This document shows positions 9,673 to 18,619 of a DNA stretch of 64,000 bases, piece after piece. The notes under the pieces are model-generated. The model did no database searches, was not told the DNA's origin, and saw nothing but the letters and a program-made list of their open reading frames with translations. The DNA comes from Vibrio sinaloensis (GTDB lineage Bacteria; Pseudomonadota; Gammaproteobacteria; Enterobacterales; Vibrionaceae): contig NZ_JWLV01000001.1 of NCBI RefSeq assembly GCF_000808535.1, positions 186,001 to 250,000 of the forward strand, read 5' to 3'. How positions within the stretch are numbered: the first letter of the stretch is position 1; every line of letters starts with the position of its first letter. The position numbers were made by a program, and so were the translations under genes.

Positions 9673-10041
9673 ATGCAAATTAGTGTGGATGTTCACAATT
9701 ATATGGAGACCTTAGTCGGTCAAGTTCTTGCACAACCCGAATACAGTGAGCACTTTAGTCATGAACAACTGGCGGATCTCGCGTGTTTAGCATTGAGTCA
9801 GCTCAGACCCGTCTACATAAGGCATGACATTGATTTTCTATCAGCACTGCCAGAAGAAAGGCTGGTAACATTGAAAGAGTATGCCCTCAATGCCGTTATC
9901 GCAGCCAAAACCATGGTCATTGACGACAGAAGGAAAAATCGTGATGATGACGTGCCAGTTATCTTCAGCAAACCAAACTTTGATGACGACATTGAACTAG
10001 AGTGGTTCGAAAAGCCCATCCTTAGCAAAGAAAACAAGTAA
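9673..10041 (+). CDS. ComFB-family protein (putative cyclic-dinucleotide receptor)
   Basis: A 122-residue protein. The first ~85 residues match the ComFB family pattern: an N-terminal helix NYMETLVGQVL, then LADLACLALSQLRPVYIRHDIDFL, a hallmark of late-competence ComFB proteins. ComFB members in cyanobacteria and other bacteria have been reported to bind c-di-AMP or c-di-GMP; applying this here is inference, although two diguanylate cyclase genes lie just upstream. The ATG at 9673 follows TAGGAG. The acidic C-terminal tail (DDDIELEWFEKP) is outside the family domain. It is 15 bases upstream of the HlyU-family gene and probably co-transcribed. Confidence 0.7.
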   Translation: MQISVDVHNYMETLVGQVLAQPEYSEHFSHEQLADLACLALSQLRPVYIRHDIDFLSALPEERLVTLKEYALNAVIAAKTMVIDDRRKNRDDDVPVIFSKPNFDDDIELEWFEKPILSKENK

Positions 10042-10056
10042 AACAAGGAGACATCT

Positions 10057-10335
10057 GTGGGACTATTCTCGCGCTTATTCGGTGGAAAGAAACCTGATCA
10101 ACCCGTACAAGTAGAGCCGATCGAGTATAAAGGATTTCTTATCTACCAAGAGGCGATATCAGAAAACGGCCAGTTTCGCATAGCCGGTCGAATTACCAAG
10201 GATATTGGTGGTGAGGTCAAAACACATCGCTTTATCCGTTCGGATGTATTACCCAGCCAATCTGATGCTGATGAGTTTATGCTCAAGAAAGCGCAGATGT
10301 TTATCGATCAAATGGGCGACAGTATTTTTCATTGA
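10057..10335 (+). CDS. HlyU-family small protein (Pfam HlyU type, not the ArsR-type HlyU)
   Basis: A 92-residue cytoplasmic protein beginning MGLFSRLFGG, followed by a compact domain with EYKGFLIYQEAI, GQFRIAGRITK and THRFIRSDVLPS, all characteristic of the Pfam HlyU family. The GTG start is supported by AAGGAGACATCT upstream. Databases often label it a hemolysin regulator, but the characterised Vibrio HlyU is a winged-helix ArsR protein unrelated in sequence, so I assign no regulatory function. It is the second gene of a likely operon with the ComFB gene and is followed by a terminator. Confidence 0.7.
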   Translation: MGLFSRLFGGKKPDQPVQVEPIEYKGFLIYQEAISENGQFRIAGRITKDIGGEVKTHRFIRSDVLPSQSDADEFMLKKAQMFIDQMGDSIFH

Positions 10336-10370
10336 TTTAGCATTCCAAGTTGACAAACATCATAAATTTA

Positions 10371-10405
10371 AGAGCCATTAGCCGTTATGCTGATGGCTCT
10401 TTTTG
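10371..10405 (+). terminator. Rho-independent terminator after ComFB-HlyU operon
   Basis: An imperfect stem AGAGCCAT...ATGGCTCT with an inner AGC/GCT extension is followed by a run of T residues. Confidence 0.85.
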
Positions 10406-10633
10406 TTTTGTGAGTTAATTTAATCTATTGTTTTAACGCCCATTTCATGCAACTGGTTCGACCTCTGTGCACTGCCATAAGGGGTTGTAAAAAAAGAATC
10501 TAAAAGCATGATGGTTCATTACCAACGGTTATATGTAATGAGAATTTGTCCATAGGGTGCAAGTTGTTTCGCGTGTATAAATGGGTTGGATAAAAAGAAA
10601 ACAATATCGTTGCGAATAGTCAAGGAATAGCTA
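10406..10633. other. Intergenic region upstream of pntA
   Basis: About 230 bases of AT-rich leader and promoter DNA before pntA. I find no ORF with a ribosome binding site, no long hairpin and no recognisable operator. A plain SD (CAAGGAATAGCTA) precedes the pntA ATG. Confidence 0.5.
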
Positions 10634-12184
10634 ATGCAAATTGGTGTGCCAAGAGAAATACTCGCGGGAGAAACGCGAGTGGCTGCTTCGCCAAAGTCGG
10701 TTGAGCAGTTATTAAAATTGGGGTTCGATGTTGCTATCGAATCTGGAGCGGGGGAACTGGCGAGTTTTGACGACGCTGCATTTGAAAGTGCGGGCGCGAC
10801 TATCGTCAGTAAAGAGCAAGTTTGGCAATCAGACCTGATCTTAAAAGTAAATGCACCACTGTCTGACGAGCAAAATGATGAAATCGCTCTGCTTAAAGAA
10901 GGTGCAACGTTAGTCAGCTTTATCTGGCCAGCTCAAAACCCTGAGTTAATGGAAAAGCTATCAAGCAAAAACATTAATGTGCTGGCGATGGATGCAGTGC
11001 CACGAATCTCAAGAGCACAATCTCTTGATGCACTCTCTTCTATGGCGAATATCGCGGGTTATCGTGCAGTCGTCGAAGCGGCGCATGAATTTGGTCGCTT
11101 CTTTACCGGTCAAATCACTGCTGCAGGTAAAGTACCACCAGCAAAAGTACTTGTTGCGGGCGCGGGTGTTGCTGGCTTAGCGGCAATTGGTGCGGCGGGA
11201 AGCTTAGGTGCAATTGTTCGAGCATTTGACGTTCGACCAGAGGTAAAAGAGCAAGTCCAGTCGATGGGTGCTGAGTTCCTTGAAGTCGATTTCAAAGAAG
11301 ATTCAGGTGCCGGCGATGGCTACGCCAAAGAAATGTCAGACGAGTTCAACAAAAAAGCCGCAGAACTTTATGCAGCGCAAGCGAAAGACGTCGACATTAT
11401 TGTTACTACTGCCCTGATCCCAGGTAGACCCGCTCCGAAACTCATCACCAAAGAGATGGTTGATAGCATGAAAGCGGGCAGTGTGATTGTCGACCTAGCT
11501 GCGGCCAATGGCGGTAACTGCGAATACACAGTGGCAGACCAAGTCATCACAACAGCAAACGGTGTTAAAGTCGTAGGTTACACAGACATGGTCGGTAGAT
11601 TACCGACGCAATCGTCACAACTGTACTCAACGAACTTAGTCAACCTTCTCAAGCTACTGTGCAAAGAAAAAGATGGCAATATCGATATCAATTTCGAAGA
11701 CGTCGTTTTACGTGGTGTGACAGTAGTCAAAGAGGGCGAAGTCACTTGGCCTGCGCCACCAATTCAGGTTTCAGCTCAGCCAGAGCAAAAAGCGTCTCAG
11801 CCAGCAACGAAGCCTGAGCCAAAAGTCGAAGAACCCACTTCACCAGTTAAGAAAATCGCAGGTTTAGTGGTTGGTCTTGGTGCTTTTGCATGGATCGCAT
11901 CTGTCGCTCCTGCTGCGTTCTTGTCTCACTTCACGGTATTCGTATTGGCATGTGTTGTTGGTTATTACGTGGTTTGGAACGTTACACACGCACTGCATAC
12001 GCCTTTGATGTCAGTAACCAACGCGATCTCAGGTATTATCGTTGTCGGTGCTTTGCTGCAAATCGGACAAGGAAATGGAGCAGTATCGTTCTTGGCGTTT
12101 ATCGCAGTGTTGATCGCAAGTATCAACATATTCGGCGGCTTCACCGTGACCAAGCGTATGCTTGAAATGTTCCGTAAAGACTAA
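10634..12184 (+). CDS. pntA: NAD(P) transhydrogenase, alpha subunit
   Basis: A 516-residue protein with the full PntA layout. The N-terminal NAD(H)-binding dI domain starts [17 protein letters not shown] and contains the Rossmann segment [22 protein letters not shown] (about residues 170-191). A Pro/Glu-rich linker lies near residues 380-400, followed by four C-terminal transmembrane helices. With PntB it couples hydride transfer from NADH to NADP+ to proton entry across the inner membrane, supplying NADPH. pntB follows 13 bases downstream behind an AAGGAGTAACAAGGA ribosome binding site. Start and length match E. coli PntA. Confidence 0.97.
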   Translation: MQIGVPREILAGETRVAASPKSVEQLLKLGFDVAIESGAGELASFDDAAFESAGATIVSKEQVWQSDLILKVNAPLSDEQNDEIALLKEGATLVSFIWPAQNPELMEKLSSKNINVLAMDAVPRISRAQSLDALSSMANIAGYRAVVEAAHEFGRFFTGQITAAGKVPPAKVLVAGAGVAGLAAIGAAGSLGAIVRAFDVRPEVKEQVQSMGAEFLEVDFKEDSGAGDGYAKEMSDEFNKKAAELYAAQAKDVDIIVTTALIPGRPAPKLITKEMVDSMKAGSVIVDLAAANGGNCEYTVADQVITTANGVKVVGYTDMVGRLPTQSSQLYSTNLVNLLKLLCKEKDGNIDINFEDVVLRGVTVVKEGEVTWPAPPIQVSAQPEQKASQPATKPEPKVEEPTSPVKKIAGLVVGLGAFAWIASVAPAAFLSHFTVFVLACVVGYYVVWNVTHALHTPLMSVTNAISGIIVVGALLQIGQGNGAVSFLAFIAVLIASINIFGGFTVTKRMLEMFRKD

Positions 12185-12197
12185 GGAGTAACAAGGA

Positions 12198-13592
12198 ATG
12201 TCTGCAGGATTAGTACAAGCAGCTTATATTGTTGCTGCATTATTCTTTATTTTGAGCCTTGCTGGTCTGTCGAAGCAGGAATCTGCGAAAGCGGGTAACT
12301 ATTACGGCATCGCAGGTATGACGATCGCATTGTTCGCAACGATCTTTGGTCCAGACTCGCAAGGTTTGGCTTGGATTATCGTTGCTATGGTGATCGGTGG
12401 TGGTATTGGTATTCACTACGCCAAAAAAGTAGAAATGACTGAAATGCCAGAATTGGTGGCAATTCTTCACAGCTTTGTTGGTATGGCAGCGGTTTTGGTT
12501 GGCTACAACAGCTACATCGATCCTCCTGTGATGGAAGCGATCAACGCACAAGAAGCACATGCAGCGCATGTCATTCACATGGTAGAAGTGTTCCTCGGTG
12601 TGTTCATCGGTGCTGTGACCTTCACAGGCTCAGTGGTTGCGTTTGGTAAGCTTCGTGGCGTTATTTCATCGTCTCCGCTCAATCTTCCGCACAAACACAA
12701 GCTGAACTTGGCAGCGATTGTTATCTCGACATTGCTAATGATCTACTTCGTTAAAGCCGATGGCAGCATGTTCGCTCTAATCGTGATGACGTTGATTGCT
12801 TTTGCGTTTGGTTACCATTTGGTGGCATCTATCGGTGGTGCTGACATGCCAGTGGTAGTCTCAATGCTGAACTCTTATTCTGGTTGGGCAGCAGCAGCAG
12901 CCGGCTTTATGCTAGCAAACGATCTTCTGATTGTGACAGGTGCTTTGGTTGGTTCGTCAGGTGCGATCCTATCGTACATCATGTGTAAAGCGATGAACCG
13001 TTCGTTTGTAAGCGTGATTGCTGGTGGCTTCGGTCAAGAAGTCGTCATTTCTGAGGATGTAGAGCAGGGCGAGCACCGCGAAACATCAGCGGAAGAGGTT
13101 GCCGAAATGCTTAAGAACTCAAAGTCAGTAATCATTACTCCTGGATATGGTATGGCCGTTGCACAGGCTCAGTACCCAGTACACGAAATTACTGAAAAAC
13201 TGAGAGCTCAAGGTGTTCAAGTTCGTTTTGGTATTCACCCAGTAGCCGGTCGTCTGCCAGGACACATGAACGTACTTCTAGCTGAAGCCAAAGTTCCTTA
13301 TGACATCGTTCTGGAAATGGATGAAATCAATGATGACTTCAGCGAAACTGATACCGTTCTTGTTATTGGTGCGAATGATACGGTTAACCCAGCGGCACTT
13401 GAAGATCCAAATAGCCCAATCGCTGGTATGCCAGTGCTTGAAGTTTGGAACGCTCAGAATGTCATCGTATTCAAACGTTCAATGAATACAGGCTATGCAG
13501 GTGTTCAAAACCCACTGTTCTTTAAAGAAAACACTCAAATGCTATTTGGTGATGCGAAAGATAGTGTGGACGCGATTTCGAAAGCTCTGTAA
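12198..13592 (+). CDS. pntB: NAD(P) transhydrogenase, beta subunit
   Basis: A 464-residue protein. Residues ~1-260 carry about eight to nine transmembrane helices of the dII proton channel. The C-terminal dIII domain binds NADP(H), with [13 protein letters not shown] (about residues 315-327) and the later [12 protein letters not shown] and [10 protein letters not shown] loops that contact the nucleotide. It partners with PntA in the inner membrane. In V. cholerae, as I recall, pntAB lies directly upstream of vxrAB, the same arrangement as here. Confidence 0.97.
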   Translation: MSAGLVQAAYIVAALFFILSLAGLSKQESAKAGNYYGIAGMTIALFATIFGPDSQGLAWIIVAMVIGGGIGIHYAKKVEMTEMPELVAILHSFVGMAAVLVGYNSYIDPPVMEAINAQEAHAAHVIHMVEVFLGVFIGAVTFTGSVVAFGKLRGVISSSPLNLPHKHKLNLAAIVISTLLMIYFVKADGSMFALIVMTLIAFAFGYHLVASIGGADMPVVVSMLNSYSGWAAAAAGFMLANDLLIVTGALVGSSGAILSYIMCKAMNRSFVSVIAGGFGQEVVISEDVEQGEHRETSAEEVAEMLKNSKSVIITPGYGMAVAQAQYPVHEITEKLRAQGVQVRFGIHPVAGRLPGHMNVLLAEAKVPYDIVLEMDEINDDFSETDTVLVIGANDTVNPAALEDPNSPIAGMPVLEVWNAQNVIVFKRSMNTGYAGVQNPLFFKENTQMLFGDAKDSVDAISKAL

Positions 13593-13607
13593 CATGTTCG
13601 TCTAGTA

Positions 13608-13640
13608 AAAGAAGCCAGCCATTGCTGGCTTCTTTCATTT
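13608..13640. terminator. Rho-independent terminator after pntB
   Basis: A twelve-base stem AAAGAAGCCAGC / GCTGGCTTCTTT with a four-base loop. It is flanked by A- and T-rich ends, isolating pntAB from the vxr operon. Confidence 0.9.
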
Positions 13641-13740
13641 TGGCGCTAACATTATTGACACAGATATCACAATTCGGATTTATAATTTTGTCATAATGTT
13701 TTACTCTTTACCTAAACCACTGATTTAGCGAACTTTTGCA

Positions 13741-15195
13741 TTGATTAAGACTGTACTAAAAACCGCCTTATTCTTCGTTGGCTTTAGCGCGAGTGCCGCC
13801 TATGCGGATTCACTGCCAGAAAGGATCGACAAGTTCGTTGACCTATTTGACGAGTCACAGGCAATCGAGTCTTATGATATTCGCAACCTCCAATCTGATT
13901 ATCCGACTCGCTTACTGACTCCAGAGTCGATGCTTCCGCAGACTTCTGTGTACCCTTTACGTGATATTCAACGATTGTACGCGCTTGCCAAAAAATGTAC
14001 CGGTAAGCTGCCTTTAAGCCCGTTGATCACAGAGCCGTTGGTGTTCACGAGAGCGATGTGTAAAGGTAATACACTAAGCGCTAAATGGTTCGCGAGAAGT
14101 ACGCTTATCCACCCAGGTGGTGGCACTTACGCAAGTCGCTATGTTGCAGTTCATCCTGACAAACAGGAAGCATTGCAGCAATACATGCATATCAAAGAGC
14201 GCCCAGCGGCACCCGTTAACTCTTTACTCGGTCGTTTACAAAGCATGAATGAAGAGACGATGCTCTCATTAATCGCTGGTGCCAGCATGTTTTTGGAACA
14301 AAATGAGCTTTGGTTGCGTCAAAACGATAGCTATTTAGTCTTCCCAGAAAAAATTTGGAAGCAGCACATTAATAGTGCAGGGCTATCTTTCGATCTGAGA
14401 AGCTCATCCACAAGCTGTTTTGTGCAACGCGGTAATCTATGTTGGAGCGTTGAGGATCATTCCGACATTTTGCGCATCAGCATGGTCGCCCTAGTGATCG
14501 CAAACATTTTATTGGTCCTCGGTTGGTCAGTGTATCGGTGGAACACGAAACGACAGGAAATGAAGAGCCGAATGTTGATACTTCAAATCTTGACGCATGA
14601 ACTCCGAACTCCGATTGCCAGCTTATCATTGACCGTTGAAGGATTTAGGCGTGAGTTTGAGAAGCTTCCTGAATCACTTTACGATGAGTTTCGCAGGTTG
14701 TGTGAAGATTCTCGACGACTAAGGCAACTCGCAGAGGCGAGTAAAGACTATTTGCAGTCTGATAACAAACCACTCGCAACAGATTGGGTACCATCTGTCC
14801 AAGAGTGGTTAGAGTACAAAGTAGAAGAAGAATTTAATGGCAACGTCGAGTTCACCATCAATCAGGACGTTGCCGCCAAGCTCAATGTATATTGGCTAGG
14901 CACATGTATCGATAACTTGATACGTAATGCGGTGAAGTATGGCGTGGCTCCAGTGACTCTAGAGGTGCTCACTGGTGAAAAAACGCTCATGGTAAAAGTT
15001 ATAGATCAAGGCCAACTTAGTAAGAAAGATTGGCGTCACTTACGCAAGCCTTTCGTGAGCAAAAGTGGTCTTGGTCTAGGTTTAACTATCGTTGAATCTA
15101 TGGTGGATAGAATGGGGGGTAAAATGACCCTGATAGGTCCACCAACAACGTTTATTTTGGAGATACCTTGTGAAACAGACACTGCTTCTCGTTGA
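13741..15195 (+). CDS. vxrA: VxrA (WigK) envelope-stress sensor histidine kinase
   Basis: A 484-residue kinase: signal peptide or first membrane segment (residues 1-22, ending AAYADS), a ~220-residue periplasmic sensor with several cysteines, a transmembrane helix near residues 245-265, then HisKA with phosphoacceptor His286 in LTHELRTPIASL and a HATPase_c domain with IDNLIRNAVKYG and GLGLGLTIVES. It is identified by position between pntB and an OmpR-type regulator with the three downstream vxr genes. In V. cholerae VxrAB (WigKR) responds to cell-wall damage and controls type VI secretion, biofilm and cell-wall synthesis genes. The TTG start at 13741 has no strong ribosome binding site. Confidence 0.88.
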   Translation: MIKTVLKTALFFVGFSASAAYADSLPERIDKFVDLFDESQAIESYDIRNLQSDYPTRLLTPESMLPQTSVYPLRDIQRLYALAKKCTGKLPLSPLITEPLVFTRAMCKGNTLSAKWFARSTLIHPGGGTYASRYVAVHPDKQEALQQYMHIKERPAAPVNSLLGRLQSMNEETMLSLIAGASMFLEQNELWLRQNDSYLVFPEKIWKQHINSAGLSFDLRSSSTSCFVQRGNLCWSVEDHSDILRISMVALVIANILLVLGWSVYRWNTKRQEMKSRMLILQILTHELRTPIASLSLTVEGFRREFEKLPESLYDEFRRLCEDSRRLRQLAEASKDYLQSDNKPLATDWVPSVQEWLEYKVEEEFNGNVEFTINQDVAAKLNVYWLGTCIDNLIRNAVKYGVAPVTLEVLTGEKTLMVKVIDQGQLSKKDWRHLRKPFVSKSGLGLGLTIVESMVDRMGGKMTLIGPPTTFILEIPCETDTASR

Positions 15196-15829
15196 AGACG
15201 ACAAAAACTTAGCAGATGGCTTGTTAGTAAGCCTAGAACAAGCGGGATACGAGTGCTTTCACTCCGAAACTATTGCCGACGTAGCGCAATACTGGGACAA
15301 AGCTGATCTCGTTATTCTTGACAGGCAACTGCCCGATGGCGACTCTGTTCAGCATTTACCTGAATGGAAAAACATCAAAGAAGTTCCCGTTATTTTGTTA
15401 ACTGCGCTGGTAACAGTGAAAGATAAAGTGACGGGTTTAGATGCAGGCGCTAACGATTACTTGACGAAACCTTTCGCTGAAGCGGAGTTATTTGCTCGAA
15501 TTCGAGCTCAACTACGCAGCCCTGAAAATGAAAGCCAAGATGATTCCAAAGTCAAAACGGAGCACTTGGTCATTGATAAAGCAACGCGAGAAGTCGTCTA
15601 TAAAGAAGAATCGATTACGCTCACGCGTACAGAATTTGATTTGTTGCTGTTCTTGGCAAGCAACCTTGGTCGTGTGTTTACGCGTGACGAACTATTGGAT
15701 CATGTTTGGGGTTATAACCATTTCCCAACCACTCGCACCGTCGATACCCATGTATTACAACTTCGCCAAAAACTACCAGGCCTTGAAATTGAAACATTGC
15801 GTGGTGTTGGCTACAAAATGAAAGCTTGA
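15170..15829 (+). CDS. vxrB: VxrB (WigR) OmpR-family response regulator
   Basis: A 219-residue regulator with a receiver domain (acidic pocket EDD near residues 9-11, phosphoacceptor Asp51 in LVILDRQLPDG, conserved Lys in YLTKPF) and a C-terminal winged helix (LTRTEFDLLLFLASNLGRVF...TVDTHVLQLRQKL). It acts in the cytoplasm as partner of VxrA. The GTG start at 15170 lies inside the 3' end of vxrA (26-base overlap) with TTGGAG upstream. Its stop overlaps the vxrC ATG by one base (TGATG), indicating translational coupling along the operon. Confidence 0.92.
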   Translation: MKQTLLLVEDDKNLADGLLVSLEQAGYECFHSETIADVAQYWDKADLVILDRQLPDGDSVQHLPEWKNIKEVPVILLTALVTVKDKVTGLDAGANDYLTKPFAEAELFARIRAQLRSPENESQDDSKVKTEHLVIDKATREVVYKEESITLTRTEFDLLLFLASNLGRVFTRDELLDHVWGYNHFPTTRTVDTHVLQLRQKLPGLEIETLRGVGYKMKA

Positions 15830-16704
15830 TGAAAAAAGTTTATCCAATTATCGGTGCGCTCCTATTGAGTGCACCGACATTTGCCAAAGACGACGTCCCG
15901 TGGTTTGAAAGTAATACGCCTCTCACTCAAGCGCACAAACACTTATTAAACGGTGACTTACCTGCGATGTTTTCATCGTTAGTAGAGGTCTGGCAGCTCG
16001 ATAAAAACCAATCTATCGCCCCGCACCTAAACGCTCTGTTTTTGCAATCTCTTGAAGTTGACTGCGGAAAAAGCCTAGACACTAAACCGTTCCCCAACTG
16101 GCTTAATAGTGTCGTAGTGATAAGATCGGACATCCAAAGCCCTGGTCGCGATGCCTATCGCGCAATCATTGAAGTCGAAGCTGACAAAACCATCAAAGAT
16201 ATCACACTTAGCAAGTGGGTTACTCGCAACCTTTCTACAGATAGCTCTTTGAATACGGTGGCTTTGAGTGACAATGTCACAAAATATGTAAAACGCTATA
16301 ACTTAAATAGCCGGATGCAAATGGGGTTATACCGTATCGATGTCACTGCGGCAGATCAAAGCTCATGGAGTTCATGGTTAGTATTAGGTGATCCAAAAGC
16401 AAAAGTATCAGTGCGCTGGCAATCAAAAGACCAGTGGAAAGTAGAGAAAAATTCGCTTTTAAACCCACATTGTCCGTTGCCTAAGCTTGAAGCATCGCTC
16501 TATGATTTCATTGATGGCAAGTACAATCGAGTGTGGAGCCAAAGCTATGAGTCTGACTACCCAAATGAACTCAATCAGAACGTGATTGAACCGGGAAGGT
16601 ATGTTTTAGCCGTCTCAATGAATCACGCTCGCTGGCAAGGACCCATAATTGTAGAACAATCCCAAATAATCAGTAAAACATATGATGTTTCACTAGATGA
16701 ATAA
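15829..16704 (+). CDS. vxrC: VxrC, DUF2861-family periplasmic protein
   Basis: A 291-residue protein with a signal peptide (MKKVYPIIGALLLSAPTFA) and a mature region without membrane segments, so it is predicted to be periplasmic. Two cysteines (near DCGKS and HCPLP) could form a disulfide. It is assigned as VxrC by its position directly after vxrB. I believe V. cholerae VxrC is a DUF2861 member; no biochemical activity is known to me. The ATG at 15829 shares one base with the vxrB stop. Confidence 0.8.
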   Translation: MKKVYPIIGALLLSAPTFAKDDVPWFESNTPLTQAHKHLLNGDLPAMFSSLVEVWQLDKNQSIAPHLNALFLQSLEVDCGKSLDTKPFPNWLNSVVVIRSDIQSPGRDAYRAIIEVEADKTIKDITLSKWVTRNLSTDSSLNTVALSDNVTKYVKRYNLNSRMQMGLYRIDVTAADQSSWSSWLVLGDPKAKVSVRWQSKDQWKVEKNSLLNPHCPLPKLEASLYDFIDGKYNRVWSQSYESDYPNELNQNVIEPGRYVLAVSMNHARWQGPIIVEQSQIISKTYDVSLDE

Positions 16705-16764
16705 TTAAAGATATCCCACAATATGTCGATATAGCCTTAAGGGACAATAACTGTATATATCGAT

Positions 16765-17931
16765 ATGAAAAATACAATAAAACTGCTGCCATTATCTTTG
16801 GCGCTTGCAAGCACCACAGCATGGTCTGCCAACTACGCAATCGAAGCCCGAGGCGATGCGATGGGTGGAGTAGGTGTCGTGTCCGCGAACTTTTTAACTG
16901 CGCCTTTCTATAATCCAGCGCTTACCGCTATCTATCGACGCAATGACGATATTGGGATGATTACTCCGAGCTTCGGTTTGCTTTATGACGATCAGAACCA
17001 ATTAGTTGACGATCTAGACGCTGCATCAGAGATTATCGCGTCTGCAGACCCTACTAGAGCGAGTGAATTACAAACAGTTCTCGATAACATGGAAGGCGAT
17101 CAACTCAAAGCAGAGATCGGAGGTGTCGTTGCTTTTGCGATTCCAAACAGATTTATAGCAGCAAATTTGTATGGTAAAGCTTACTACGAATCTTTTGTAA
17201 ACCCTGTCATTTCAACTGCAAGTACAAACCCTGACCCTGATTTTGCAACACTGGAAAATGCACAAAATAGTACAGTCAACGCGGTATCAATTGGGGTGAC
17301 TGAAGTCGGTTTATCTCTCGCTAAATACCAAACGTTTCTCGGCCAACACATTGCATTTGGTGTAACACCAAAACTGCAACGCATTTATACTTATGTATAT
17401 GAAGCTAGCCTATCAGACTACAGTCTCGCAGACACACGAGATAATGATACTGGCGAAACAATGTTGAACTTCGACGCTGGCTTTGTGTGGTTTTATGGAC
17501 CAATTCGTGCTGGGATATCAGCAAGTAACTTAATCAGCCGTGATATTGAAACGAAAACGGTCGTTTCTGCGATTCCTACTAACCCAGCGCTTTCTTACTC
17601 CTATCAGATGCGACCACTTTATACAGTTGGTTTTGGCCTAGTAGCAGATTACGCGACTATTAGTGTTGACTACGACTTAAACGAAGAAGAGCGTTATACA
17701 AACTTCGACGATAACACTCAAATGCTCCGTGTAGGCGGCGAGATCGATATCTTACGCCAGCTCAAACTAAGGGCAGGTTGGAAACGTAACTTAGCTTACG
17801 ATAACCTAGATGACACAATCACCGCAGGTATAGGTATTTCACCTTTAAACCTTTTCCAGATGGATATTGGTGCAAGCTACACCAATGAGAACTCAATGGG
17901 CGCGTACATCAACTTCCTGACAAGCTATTAG
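16765..17931 (+). CDS. vxrD: VxrD, TraF-like outer-membrane beta-barrel protein
   Basis: A 388-residue protein with a signal peptide (MKNTIKLLPLSLALASTTAWSA). The mature sequence has the start motif EARGDAMGGVGVVSANFLTAPFYNPAL, shared by FadL-like and conjugal-transfer-TraF-like barrels, and a strand-rich remainder ending ENSMGAYINFLTSY. It is often named conjugal transfer protein TraF, but no conjugation genes are nearby; I regard it as an outer-membrane barrel of the Vxr system. It sits 60 bases after vxrC and is followed by a terminator-like hairpin before vxrE. Confidence 0.8.
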   Translation: MKNTIKLLPLSLALASTTAWSANYAIEARGDAMGGVGVVSANFLTAPFYNPALTAIYRRNDDIGMITPSFGLLYDDQNQLVDDLDAASEIIASADPTRASELQTVLDNMEGDQLKAEIGGVVAFAIPNRFIAANLYGKAYYESFVNPVISTASTNPDPDFATLENAQNSTVNAVSIGVTEVGLSLAKYQTFLGQHIAFGVTPKLQRIYTYVYEASLSDYSLADTRDNDTGETMLNFDAGFVWFYGPIRAGISASNLISRDIETKTVVSAIPTNPALSYSYQMRPLYTVGFGLVADYATISVDYDLNEEERYTNFDDNTQMLRVGGEIDILRQLKLRAGWKRNLAYDNLDDTITAGIGISPLNLFQMDIGASYTNENSMGAYINFLTSY

Positions 17932-17966
17932 ACATCTGGTGTAAACCGCAGAAACATAATATAGTC

Positions 17967-17994
17967 GGCTCCTAATAAACTAGGAGCCTTTTTT
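17967..17994 (+). terminator. Terminator/attenuator hairpin containing the vxrE ribosome binding site
   Basis: A perfect eight-base stem (GGCTCCTA at 17967-17974, TAGGAGCC at 17981-17988) with a six-base loop is followed immediately by six T residues. The AGGAG ribosome binding site of vxrE lies in the 3' arm, and the T tract ends directly at the ATG. The element can therefore act as a terminator after vxrD and, when transcribed through, can hide the vxrE ribosome binding site. Regulation is inferred. Confidence 0.8.
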
Positions 17995-18147
17995 ATGTTT
18001 GATGATTTACCTCCTCTCAGCCACGCCGAACAACAAGAAGCTGTTGAAAAGATTCAAAAGCTAATGTCAGAAGGAATGAGCACCGCTCAAGCAATCAAAG
18101 TTGTTGCAGAACAAATCCGCGAACAAGCGAAAAAACAGAACTCATAA
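17995..18147 (+). CDS. vxrE: VxrE, UPF0181 (YoaH) family small protein
   Basis: A 50-residue ORF, ATG to TAA, with ideally spaced ribosome binding site AGGAG (17982-17986). The sequence ([20 protein letters not shown], then [20 protein letters not shown]) matches E. coli YoaH, the UPF0181 family: a short helical protein with the invariant EGMS-AQAI core. V. cholerae VCA0569 (vxrE) is also a UPF0181 protein in the same position. Function is unknown. Its expression must contend with the overlapping terminator hairpin. Confidence 0.88.
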   Translation: MFDDLPPLSHAEQQEAVEKIQKLMSEGMSTAQAIKVVAEQIREQAKKQNS

Positions 18148-18173
18148 CCTTATCAAATAGTACCCGGTCATCA

Positions 18174-18181
18174 GGGCAGGG
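18174..18181 (+). other. KOPS-like octamer GGGCAGGG
   Basis: This matches the FtsK-orienting consensus GGGNAGGG and points toward the dif-like site 1.56 kb downstream, the expected polarity on this side of dif. One octamer can occur by chance. Confidence 0.4.
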
Positions 18182-18604
18182 TACTTATCAACACGCCTTA
18201 CTACTTCGTGCTTTAAGTGCACTATAACCGCTATCTACGACACTCTCCATATGCTTGATTCAATCGGACAGTCTCAAAATGCATAACTATTCAAGCCAAA
18301 CTTTCACTCTGAAAGTCAGCCAAAAACATCTTGAAATCAATGTTCACTAAGGAAAAGTATTGTAAACCAATAATTTAGAACAGCAGATCTCGCTAACACG
18401 CAATGCGAAATTCCTTTCTTGTGTAATTTAATTACAGACCTGAAAGTCCGATAGCGAGCACTTACTTGCTGCTAGTGTATTATTCTAACGTATTACGAGG
18501 TAATTGGTTTAGGTAAGTAAATTGATTAGTCGAGCTCCGAGGTTGCGCATTGTTGTAACTAAATACACAGCTTCAATTACTATAGATGTATACGCCATTA
18601 TTAA

Positions 18605-18619
18605 TGTGACACTGTCACA
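18605..18619. promoter_or_regulatory. Perfect 15-base palindrome TGTGACACTGTCACA
   Basis: Two seven-base arms (TGTGACA / TGTCACA) flank one base, the geometry of a dimeric repressor operator. It lies in gene-free DNA. It is not a CRP site (spacing too short), and I cannot assign the regulator. Confidence 0.4.

Noticed and set aside
10057..10335. HlyU hemolysin regulator
   Set aside because: The protein belongs to the Pfam family named HlyU but lacks a winged helix; the characterised HlyU is an ArsR-type protein.
13655..13686. Sigma-70 promoter for vxrA (TTGACA and TATAAT)
   Set aside because: Both hexamers are perfect, but they are 20 bases apart, too far for a standard promoter; left unannotated.
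16765..17931. Conjugation (TraF) function
   Set aside because: Only a TraF-like beta-barrel label applies; there are no conjugation genes and the gene sits in the vxr operon.
18542..18562. Possible second dif site (left attachment site)
   Set aside because: GTTGCGCATTG resembles the XerC arm at 8 of 11 bases, but the XerD arm is not at the correct spacing and the centre is too short. Kept only as a possible decayed remnant.
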